Below are positions 1-4,722 of a stretch of DNA of 5,095 bases, one piece after another. The DNA is taken from NCBI GenBank assembly GCA_017504335.1, contig JAFVRI010000248.1:1-5095 (forward strand), read 5' to 3'. A model generated the notes under the pieces. It made no database searches, was not told the origin of the DNA, and worked only from the letters and a program-made list of their open reading frames with translations. A program made the position numbers and the translations under genes. This stretch comes from Clostridia bacterium (lineage in GTDB: Bacteria > Bacillota > Clostridia > Oscillospirales > CAG-272). Positions within the stretch are counted from its first letter, which is position 1. Every line of letters begins with the position of its first letter.

Positions 1-25
1 CATCCTTTAATCACTCCTTGAGGGT

Positions 26-1174
26 ATGGCCGAATACTACTCCGCCGAACTGGCACAGAAAGTCAGCCGCGGTCTGCGCGAGACCCGGATCAAAGGCAAT
101 TATGCCGGAGGTGGCATCACCTACGGGTATGAAGTGGTCAATAAGAAATTTCAGATCTGCGAGACAGAAGCCCCCATTGTTATCCGTATCTACGAAATGT
201 ACGCGGCGGGTGTGATCGTCCAGAATATCATCAAGGCCTTGACCGACGAAGGGATCATGTACCGCAACGGAAAGCCGTTTGGAAAGTCGGTCGTATACGG
301 TATCCTGCAAAACGAGCGATACTCCGGTGTCTATACCCACAAGACCGAAGGGACTTACACGAATACGTTTCCCCGGATCGTTCCGCAACACTTATTTGAA
401 ACCGTACATCTCATGGTTTCCGAGAATCGGTACGGTAAGCATCCCGAGGATGTGGTCTACCTGTTGCGGAACAAAATGAAGTGCGGTTACTGCGGCAAGT
501 CCGTTACCTCCGAATCGGGGACGTCACGAAACGGAACCGTGGTGCGCTACTACAAATGCAGTACCCGAAAGAAGGACTCGACCAAGTGCCGCAAGGCCCC
601 GATTCGCAAGGAAATACTGGAACAGCTCATTGTGGATGCTACCGTCAAAGTCTTGGATAATCCCGAAACCATTGACCTGATTGCGGACCGCGTTCTTGAA
701 GCTCACGAAAATCGGCTACGGGATATGGCAGTTATCAACATTTTGGAGGCCGAGCGGGACAGAATCCGCAAAGCATTGGATAATATGTTGCATGCGGTAG
801 AGCAAGGTATCATTACAAGCTCCACCAAACAACGTATTGAGAAGCTGGAAGCGACTCTGGAGGTGGCCGAGGGAAAGGTATTGATTGAGAAGTCAAAAGA
901 CAAAGTACAGATCACCCATGCGGATATCAAGAAGTTCATCCGAAAGGCTCTGAAGAAGGAGCCGCGACTGATGATCAAATTGCTCGTTAAGGAAGTGATT
1001 CTGTACGACAACAAGGTGGAAATCTACTACAACTGCATAGATAAGAAAGGACCTGAGGACTTGGAGCATCAGGTCTTTTGTATTTATCGGCAGGGCTGCG
1101 AGGTTTACCCTAAAGAGCTTGGGCTTCGGCATAATGTGGTCGGATGTAAGCTGGTGCTGGAGATGTATTTCTGA
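26..1174 (+). CDS. Large serine recombinase, C-terminal part (5' end missing, probably a pseudogene)
   Basis: Large serine recombinases cut and rejoin DNA at att sites to integrate or excise mobile elements. This 382-residue stretch has the recombinase domain at about residues 25-130 (GNYAGGGITYGYEV, then YGILQNERYSGVY). A zinc ribbon follows with C153, C156, C178 and C188, then a charged coiled coil at about 234-295 and a basic C-terminal region. The N-terminal resolvase domain with the catalytic serine, normally about 120-150 residues, is absent. Homology clearly extends left of the ATG at 26: the same frame reads SLLEG just before MAEYYS. That frame is interrupted by TAA at 8-10, and no ribosome-binding site of note precedes the ATG. 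The product is therefore unlikely to recombine DNA. The family assignment is firm; the pseudogene status depends on sequence left of the window and on the TAA being real. Confidence 0.88.
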   Translation: MAEYYSAELAQKVSRGLRETRIKGNYAGGGITYGYEVVNKKFQICETEAPIVIRIYEMYAAGVIVQNIIKALTDEGIMYRNGKPFGKSVVYGILQNERYSGVYTHKTEGTYTNTFPRIVPQHLFETVHLMVSENRYGKHPEDVVYLLRNKMKCGYCGKSVTSESGTSRNGTVVRYYKCSTRKKDSTKCRKAPIRKEILEQLIVDATVKVLDNPETIDLIADRVLEAHENRLRDMAVINILEAERDRIRKALDNMLHAVEQGIITSSTKQRIEKLEATLEVAEGKVLIEKSKDKVQITHADIKKFIRKALKKEPRLMIKLLVKEVILYDNKVEIYYNCIDKKGPEDLEHQVFCIYRQGCEVYPKELGLRHNVVGCKLVLEMYF

Positions 1175-1231
1175 TGAGAAAACGAGAATTTCGTATGGAA
1201 TTTTTTGAAAAACAACCGCACAGATAATCCC

Positions 1232-1394
1232 CAAAAGGAATGCGTAGTAAAACGTAATAATCCTTTTGCGGCAACGATAACTTGACTGTCTCGTTACAGA
1301 GAATCAAGGGCTATCTCGCTTGTTCAACTGAGGTTGTTACAAGGCAGCCAAATAAAAACGAACTTTTGTCTACCGGATAAAAGTTCGTTTTTTT
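1232..1394 (+). other. Structured non-coding stretch with four consecutive hairpins; candidate small RNA or att-linked region
   Basis: The 380 bases between the recombinase and the next gene hold no convincing ORF. Four hairpins follow one another. Hairpin 1 pairs 1232-1239 with 1261-1268 (CAAAAGGA/TCCTTTTG), with an inner stem at 1241-1245/1252-1256. Hairpin 2 pairs 1281-1285 with 1304-1308, with an inner stem at 1289-1292/1299-1302. Hairpin 3 pairs 1319-1323 with 1339-1343, with an inner stem at 1325-1328/1333-1336. Hairpin 4 is the terminator at 1354-1392. A transcript ending at that terminator would be compactly folded. I see no good promoter directly in front, and I do not recognise a known RNA family. 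It could equally be the 3' UTR of the recombinase or DNA close to an attachment site. The pairings are seen directly; any role is inferred. Confidence 0.35.
1354..1394 (+). terminator. Strong intrinsic terminator, probably bidirectional
   Basis: A perfect 14-bp stem pairs 1354-1367 (AAAAACGAACTTTT) with 1379-1392. Three further pairs (one G-U) close the loop to TACCG. A run of seven T follows the core stem on the plus strand (1388-1394), and the A-run at 1354-1358 gives U residues on the minus strand. It ends the transcript from the recombinase region and insulates the genes downstream. Confidence 0.85.
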
Positions 1395-1454
1395 CGTCTT
1401 TTTGGGCGTTTTTGAGGCAGAATCACGCTAAATCAAGGAAAATTACATGAAATC

Positions 1455-1495
1455 AGGAGTCGGAACAGCTGAAAATGCTGCTACGACTCTTTTTT
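1455..1495 (+). terminator. Second intrinsic terminator upstream of the DUF6809-like gene
   Basis: GAGTCG at 1457-1462 pairs with CGACTC at 1484-1489. An inner stem CAGC/GCTG (1466-1469/1477-1480) sits across a symmetric internal loop, and six T follow directly at 1490-1495. It lies about 60 bases in front of the next start codon. It is either a back-up terminator or the end of a short transcript of its own. Confidence 0.65.
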
Positions 1496-1554
1496 ATGTC
1501 CCGAAAAGCCCCAAACGCTGGTGTATGATGTGTCCCGCCAAAGGAGGTGGAGAC

Positions 1555-1767
1555 ATGCGAAGTATCATTGAGGAGCTGTATTACGGCAACATCGTGCCGA
1601 CGGATCGGGATGTGGTGAAAGGCGGCGAATATGCGCATTTGCTGCATCTGCTCTCGCGGAACAGCACAGAGCTGGAGGATACCCTTTCGCAATGGCTTTT
1701 TCTGGGGGTTGTAGGGGGTAAAAAAGGTACCGAGCAAACGTGTTGCTCGGCACCCGTGCCCGTGTAA
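1555..1767 (+). CDS. DUF6809-like small protein, 3'-truncated
   Basis: The ATG at 1555 is chosen because AAAGGAGGTGG at 1540-1550 is an almost perfect ribosome-binding site at normal spacing. A longer in-frame start at 1447 would have to run through the terminator hairpin upstream. The first 45 or so residues (MRSIIEELYYGNIVPTDRD, then a Leu-rich helix ending NSTELEDTLS) look like the start of the DUF6809 family, small proteins of unknown function in Clostridia, often within mobile elements; this is recalled from memory, not searched. After DTLS the sequence stops resembling the family, which usually continues for another 40 or more residues. The last codons read the terminator hairpin of the opposing ATPase gene. 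The 70-residue product is therefore a truncated remnant. A TATGAT at 1524-1529 is a possible -10 element, but no matching -35 is evident. Confidence 0.6.
   Translation: MRSIIEELYYGNIVPTDRDVVKGGEYAHLLHLLSRNSTELEDTLSQWLFLGVVGGKKGTEQTCCSAPVPV
1720..1754 (-). terminator. Intrinsic terminator of the minus-strand ATPase gene
   Basis: Read on the minus strand, GGTGCCGAGCAA (1754-1743) pairs with TTGCTCGGTACC (1737-1726). This gives a 12-bp stem with one G-U and a 5-base loop, followed by six U (plus-strand A at 1720-1725). It begins 15 bases after the ATPase stop codon. It overlaps the end of the truncated DUF6809-like frame. Confidence 0.85.
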
Positions 1768-1769
1768 AG

Positions 1770-2993
1770 TTAAATCATCCAAATTGGTACAATATAATTC
1801 TCGGCATTCAGAGCGGACAGCTTCGGACGCATGCAAAGGATCGCGCCATTGCCGCGAGGAACAGAGGCTTTGTCAAGCAGGTTGAAGGCGTTCAGAAGCT
1901 CGCTGCCGGGATTGATAGAACGCTTAATTTCAAGCGGATGGAGCATACCGTCGCTTTCAACAACCATATCGATCTCGTTGGAATTGCTGTCGCGGTAGTA
2001 CCAGAGGAGGCACTCCTTCGCGTTGTTGTGGTAGGACTTGAGAAGCTCTGCCACGACGTAGTTTTCGAGAATTGCTCCGTTGATCGCACCGTTCATCAAA
2101 ATCTCGGGCGAGGAGTAACGCGTCAGGTATGCAACCAGACCCGTGTCAAAGAAATAGAGCTTCGGCGTCTTGACGGTGCGCTTCAGGAGATTGTTGGAAT
2201 ACGGGCGCAGGAAGAAGATGACGTCGGACTTTTCGAGCACCTGCAACCAGCGCTTTGCAGTGTCATCCGAAACGCCAACGTCCTGCGCTATGTCGTGAAC
2301 GTTGAGCATCTGTCCTGCGCGGCAGGCGGCAGCGCGAACAAAGTCACGGAACAGAAGCGGATCAGCAAGCTGCACCTGCTCTCTTACATCTCGGTCAATA
2401 TAGGTTTGCAGGTAGCCGGAATAGAATACATCTCGATCGGAGAACTTGCCGCTGACAAGACCGGGCATCGAGCCGCGCCAAATGCGCTCATAAATTTCGG
2501 TAAGATCGGCAGGCGCATTGGTCTTTTCACGCGCCTTCAATGCACCAAGATCCAGCGAGAACGGCGTACATTCACCGGAGCCGTATATTTCGTGCTGGGA
2601 AAGGCTCGACATATGAAGAATCGCCACTCTGCCGGCGAGAGACTCTTGTGCCAACTCCATAAGCTTAAAAGCCTGCGAACCGGTCAGCCAGTAAGTGCCG
2701 GGATCGGAACCTTTGTCAATCTCCATCTTGATATAAGAGAACAGCTCAGGCGCGTACTGCACCTCGTCAATCATAATCGGCGTAGAGTGCATGGCGAGGA
2801 ACATGGCGGGATCACGCTTTGCAAGTGCGCGCTCCTCTAAATCATCGAGGGTAACATATTCACGGTCATCGTCCATAAGCTGACGCAAAACCGTCGTTTT
2901 TCCTACCTGACGGGGACCGGTGATCAAAATACAAGAATACTCTTTTGACAGAGCCATAATTTTATCTTCAAGATCGCGTTTAATGTAAGTCAT
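1770..2993 (-). CDS. AAA_14/DUF4143 family ATP-binding protein, 407 residues, intact
   Basis: This is a complete member of the AAA_14 plus DUF4143 ATPases, widespread in bacteria and archaea but without a settled cellular role. The Walker A is GPRQVGKTT at residues 26-34 and the Walker B is PIMIDEVQ at 72-79. A sensor-1-like TGS lies at 104-106 and LAGRV, typical of the family, at 119-123. A helix-turn-helix-like stretch spans about 230-255. The DUF4143 part shows YLQTYIDRDV (194-203), LYFFDTGLVAYL (279-290) and ILENYVVAEL (308-317). It ends with an EID...LEIK arrangement (D342, E355, K357) that fits a PD-(D/E)xK nuclease-like fold. I chose the ATG at 2993 because GGAGGA (plus-strand 3001-3006) lies 7 bases in front; a TTG at 3008 would overlap that site. 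It has its own promoter and terminator and converges on the truncated gene to its left. Function on DNA is plausible but not shown. Confidence 0.93.
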   Translation of the reverse strand: MTYIKRDLEDKIMALSKEYSCILITGPRQVGKTTVLRQLMDDDREYVTLDDLEERALAKRDPAMFLAMHSTPIMIDEVQYAPELFSYIKMEIDKGSDPGTYWLTGSQAFKLMELAQESLAGRVAILHMSSLSQHEIYGSGECTPFSLDLGALKAREKTNAPADLTEIYERIWRGSMPGLVSGKFSDRDVFYSGYLQTYIDRDVREQVQLADPLLFRDFVRAAACRAGQMLNVHDIAQDVGVSDDTAKRWLQVLEKSDVIFFLRPYSNNLLKRTVKTPKLYFFDTGLVAYLTRYSSPEILMNGAINGAILENYVVAELLKSYHNNAKECLLWYYRDSNSNEIDMVVESDGMLHPLEIKRSINPGSELLNAFNLLDKASVPRGNGAILCMRPKLSALNAENYIVPIWMI

Positions 2994-3010
2994 ATGGAAA
3001 TCCTCCAAAC

Positions 3011-3039
3011 GCTAAAATACGATGCTATCTTATTTTAGC
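3011..3039. promoter_or_regulatory. Operator-like dyad 1, overlapping the ATPase -10 box
   Basis: Arms 3011-3023 (GCTAAAATACGAT) and 3027-3039 are inverted repeats matching at 12 of 13 positions around a 3-base centre. The dyad covers the -10 box and the predicted transcription start of the ATPase promoter, where a bound protein would block RNA polymerase. A second copy lies 51 bp away. The regulator is unknown. Confidence 0.6.
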
Positions 3040-3060
3040 ATAAACAAGACTGTTTGTCAA
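3032..3060 (-). promoter_or_regulatory. Sigma-A-type promoter of the ATPase gene
   Basis: On the minus strand a perfect -35 TTGACA (3060-3055) is separated by exactly 17 bases from the -10 TAAAAT (3037-3032). Transcription should begin near 3025, giving an untranslated leader of about 30 bases that holds GGAGGA in front of the ATG at 2993. Confidence 0.85.
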
Positions 3061-3061
3061 G

Positions 3062-3090
3062 GCTAAAATGCGATGCGATCGTATTATTTC
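3062..3090. promoter_or_regulatory. Operator-like dyad 2, upstream of the ATPase -35 box
   Basis: This is a direct copy of dyad 1. It begins GCTAAAATGCGAT (12 of 13 identical to the first arm of dyad 1) and keeps the same 3-base centre, but its second arm is weaker (9 of 13 matches to its own first arm). It sits immediately upstream of the -35 box, 51 bp from dyad 1 and so about five helical turns away on the same face of the DNA. The arrangement suits cooperative or looping repression; this is an inference. Confidence 0.55.
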
Positions 3091-3119
3091 CTAAAAATAT
3101 AAAATTTAATTCCCAAAAT

Positions 3120-3781
3120 CCTTAAAGGAGGTGAGGCCTATGATTGCACACACAATTCTTTGGAATCAAAAATAAATAGAAGGAGGGGAAAAACGATGAT
3201 GATTTCCAAAGAACAATTTCTCGCCGTCAAGAAATGTCAAAGCGAAGGCATGTCGATGGCGGCAGCAGCCAAGCAAATTGGCATATCGGTGCAGACGGCA
3301 CGAAAGTGGGCAAAGCTGGACGAAGCCGGCTTCGATTCGCTCAAGCGGGACGATATTCCGTATATGGATCAATACCGCGAGTTCGTTTTAAGCATCCTGC
3401 GCGTTTGCCCGCAAACCGGAGAGACCAACATTCTATACCGACTGCGTGAGGAGTTCCCGGACTTCAACCGCAATAAGCGCACCTTTTATCGGTATATGCA
3501 CATTCTGCGAGAGCAGACCGGATTCGTTCAGTTCACGGGGCGCGTCACATCGCCGCGGGAGGAGTCGCCACCGGGCTATGAAGCCCAAGTGGATTTCGGG
3601 CAATTTCGCATGAAGGACATGTACGGCAAGCAGGTGCGTGTGTATTTCTTCTGCATGGTGCTATCCTACAGCCGTATGCATTTTGTGTATTTCAGCCGCG
3701 AGCCCTTCACTACACAGACGGCGATTGAGGCGCACGAATATGCTTTCCAGTATTTCGGCGGCAGAACGCAGATGATCATGT
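3120..3781 (+). mobile_element. Remnant of an IS21-family insertion sequence
   Basis: IS21 elements carry istA (transposase) and istB (AAA+ helper ATPase) between terminal repeats. Only the first part of istA is present, with no istB and no recognisable right end. The left boundary is not certain; I could not identify a terminal repeat. The right boundary is set by where istA homology stops, at about 3781. Boundaries are therefore approximate. Confidence 0.6.
3140..3175 (+). CDS. 11-codon mini-ORF with ideal ribosome-binding site; leader peptide or stub of an interrupted gene
   Basis: AAAGGAGGTGA at 3124-3134 is one of the best ribosome-binding sites in the window, and ATG follows at 3140 with good spacing. 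The frame reads MIAHTILWNQK and stops at TAA 3173-3175, 20 bases before the istA start. Two readings are possible. It may be a leader peptide whose translation feeds into istA. Or the site and start codon may belong to a host gene that was interrupted when the insertion sequence landed. Nothing in the peptide identifies a function. Confidence 0.35.
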   Translation: MIAHTILWNQK

Positions 3782-3813
3782 CAACATCATTCCCATCCCC
3801 CCGGCACAAATAA
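3196..3813 (+). pseudogene. istA: IS21-family transposase IstA, truncated after the first catalytic aspartate
   Basis: The ATG at 3196 follows AAGGAGG (3180-3186) at good spacing; an earlier TTG at 3160 would overlap that site. The 205-residue product starts with a helix-turn-helix at about residues 20-40 (MAAAAKQIGISVQTARKW), which in IstA binds the element ends. A linker region follows, then the beginning of the DDE catalytic core with the hallmark GYEAQVDFGQ and its aspartate D133. The sequence FGGRTQMIM near residue 195 should lead into the YD motif with the second catalytic aspartate. Instead the frame runs ten unrelated residues to a stop. Full IstA is around 400-550 residues, so at least half is missing, including two of the three catalytic acids. 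No istB follows. It cannot transpose by itself. The family call is firm. Confidence 0.85.
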
Positions 3814-3897
3814 ACGAGGTTGCGCTTCGCGCAAACGGAAGGGGTACAGTTGCCTCTCTCAAATTAACAAGCCTCGTTTGATATTCCAGGCTGTGCC
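3803..3897. other. Predicted multi-stem structure between the istA remnant and the next promoter
   Basis: The outer stem GGCACA/TGTGCC pairs 3803-3808 with 3892-3897. A second stem AAACGAGG/CCTCGTTT pairs 3812-3819 with 3872-3879. It encloses a tight hairpin TTGCGC-TTC-GCGCAA (3820-3834) and a weaker one, AGGGG/CCTCT (3840-3844/3853-3857). This resembles a three-way junction. No U-tract follows on either strand, so it is not an ordinary terminator. It begins about 20 bases after istA homology ends and stops exactly before the next -35 box. It may be an element end, a small repeat or a structured RNA. I do not recognise it. Confidence 0.4.
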
Positions 3898-3926
3898 TTG
3901 ACTGATTCGCGAAAATGTGGTATAAT
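3898..3926 (+). promoter_or_regulatory. Sigma-A-type promoter of the membrane-protein gene
   Basis: TTGACT at 3898-3903 and a consensus TATAAT at 3921-3926 are 17 bases apart, with TG at 3917-3918 in the spacer. Transcription should start near 3933, almost at the ribosome-binding site AAGGGAG (3934-3940), so the leader is very short. Confidence 0.85.
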
Positions 3927-3949
3927 ACCCCCGAAGGGAGTGATCCTGT

Positions 3950-4516
3950 TTGACAAAGACCGAATTCCGAAAGCATATCCTATCCTCTTCCCTTCTGACC
4001 GCCGTCGCGGTAGTAGCCATCCTCTCATTTTGTGTCATCCTGTTCCATATGTATCCCAAGCCAACAGAGGAGAACACCGCTATTTCAAGCGGGACCGTCG
4101 CGCACGTTTACTATTCTTCAAACATAAAGGAAGTGATCGTCGAGATGTCTGACGGAGAGCAGCTCCGGCTCGTCTGCCCGTGGCTGCCCGCGGATCTGTA
4201 CGACGCGATCGGCTACGATCTCGATCAGCTCGCAAGGCTCTTGGAGGGGCAGGAAGTCGAATACCGAAGGATGGACAAATTGCCGTGGGTCGTGGAGATC
4301 TATGTCCACGGCGTTGTGATCGACAATCACCAAATGACCTCCGCGGAGATCGATTCGACGTACATCGGTATCACGGTCATAGGACTGATGATGCTTGCGT
4401 TTCCCATCTGCGGAGAAGCGGTATACATCAAAATCAAGTACAAGCTCTACAAAAGAGACGAAAAGAAGCGGAGCGGAAGTGATAAGAGAAAAGAGGACCG
4501 AGCACGAAACGGTTGA
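3950..4516 (+). CDS. Two-pass membrane protein of unknown function, 188 residues, TTG start
   Basis: I do not recognise a named family. The TTG at 3950 is chosen because AAGGGAG (3934-3940) sits 9 bases upstream behind a strong promoter. The next in-frame ATG would fall after the first membrane segment. Residues about 12-33 (LSSSLLTAVAVVAILSFCVI and on) form one hydrophobic helix and about 138-158 a second. Between them lies a mixed alpha/beta domain of about 100 residues (VAHVYYSSNIKEVIVEM, DGEQLRLVCPW, QEVEYRRM, WVVEIYVHGVVIDNH) with mainly alternating, beta-type patterning. The tail from 161 is rich in Lys and Arg. By the positive-inside rule both ends should be cytoplasmic and the middle domain outside. 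It is a single-gene unit: its own promoter in front, a long hairpin behind. The layout resembles small bacterial membrane proteins with an extracytoplasmic beta domain, but no function follows. Confidence 0.75.
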   Translation: MTKTEFRKHILSSSLLTAVAVVAILSFCVILFHMYPKPTEENTAISSGTVAHVYYSSNIKEVIVEMSDGEQLRLVCPWLPADLYDAIGYDLDQLARLLEGQEVEYRRMDKLPWVVEIYVHGVVIDNHQMTSAEIDSTYIGITVIGLMMLAFPICGEAVYIKIKYKLYKRDEKKRSGSDKRKEDRARNG

Positions 4517-4533
4517 CCCCCCTCGCTTCGGCC

Positions 4534-4596
4534 GCCGAATACGAAAGGAGAAGGTAGCGCGCGACCCTATCTTCTCCTTTCGTATGCGCCCTCGGC
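4534..4596. repeat. Long inverted repeat (hairpin) after the membrane-protein gene
   Basis: A perfect 15-bp stem pairs 4539-4553 (ATACGAAAGGAGAAG) with 4571-4585. Four more inner pairs (one G-U) leave a loop at 4558-4566. An outer stem GCCGA/TCGGC (4534-4538/4592-4596) is set off by a 6-base bulge. It lies 17 bases after the stop codon, where a terminator is expected, but no U-tract follows on either strand. It may stabilise the 3' end of the transcript or be a dispersed repeat unit. Confidence 0.65.
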
Positions 4597-4652
4597 ACCG
4601 CCTATAGCCCCGTCTCAATTGTTACGAATTTGAAAATTGTTGACCCCATCTA

Positions 4653-4681
4653 TTGAAATCTTCCTTGATTTATATTACAAT
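4653..4681 (+). promoter_or_regulatory. Promoter of the PfkB-family kinase gene
   Basis: TTGAAA at 4653-4658 and TACAAT at 4676-4681 are 17 bases apart, each close to the sigma-A consensus. The start of transcription should be near 4688. The surrounding AT-rich DNA contrasts with the GC-rich gene that follows. Confidence 0.65.
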
Positions 4682-4693
4682 GAACGGAGAATG

Positions 4694-4709
4694 CTTTGAA
4701 GCTTCAAAG
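4694..4709. promoter_or_regulatory. Perfect 16-bp palindrome between promoter and kinase start, candidate operator
   Basis: CTTTGAAGCTTCAAAG is a perfect palindrome located about +7 to +22 from the predicted transcription start. Its last bases form part of the ribosome-binding site AAAGGAG (4706-4712). A repressor bound here would block transcription, as is common for sugar-responsive regulators of kinase operons. No regulator gene is visible in the window. Confidence 0.5.
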
Positions 4710-4722
4710 GAGTTATACACAT

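Noticed and set aside
1232..1394. A tracrRNA or other guide-RNA identity for the hairpin run
   Set aside because: No CRISPR repeat, cas gene or OMEGA-type nuclease is visible in the window, so hairpins plus a terminator alone do not support it.
1447..1554. An upstream in-frame ATG at 1447 for the DUF6809-like gene
   Set aside because: The extension translates an intrinsic terminator and lacks a ribosome-binding site, while the ATG at 1555 has an excellent one and starts the family-like sequence.
1740..2840. A 366-codon open frame on the plus strand opposite the ATPase gene
   Set aside because: It lies wholly antisense to a gene with clear domain motifs, has no ribosome-binding site, begins inside a terminator hairpin and shows no recognisable protein features; it is a shadow of the coding strand.
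3812..3880. An integron attC site
   Set aside because: The outer arms form an inverted repeat, but the conserved RYYYAAC and GTTRRRY core pairs are not present and there is no integron integrase or cassette arrangement.
4118..4618. A 166-codon minus-strand frame opposite the membrane-protein gene
   Set aside because: Its product is rich in Arg and His with no hydrophobic pattern or domain, it has no ribosome-binding site, and it starts inside the hairpin region; it is an antisense shadow.
4512..4647. Direct repeats GTTGACCCC at 4512-4520 and 4639-4647, as possible target-site duplications around a small element
   Set aside because: A 9-base match at this distance is expected by chance in a window of this size, and the enclosed segment has no inverted terminal repeats.
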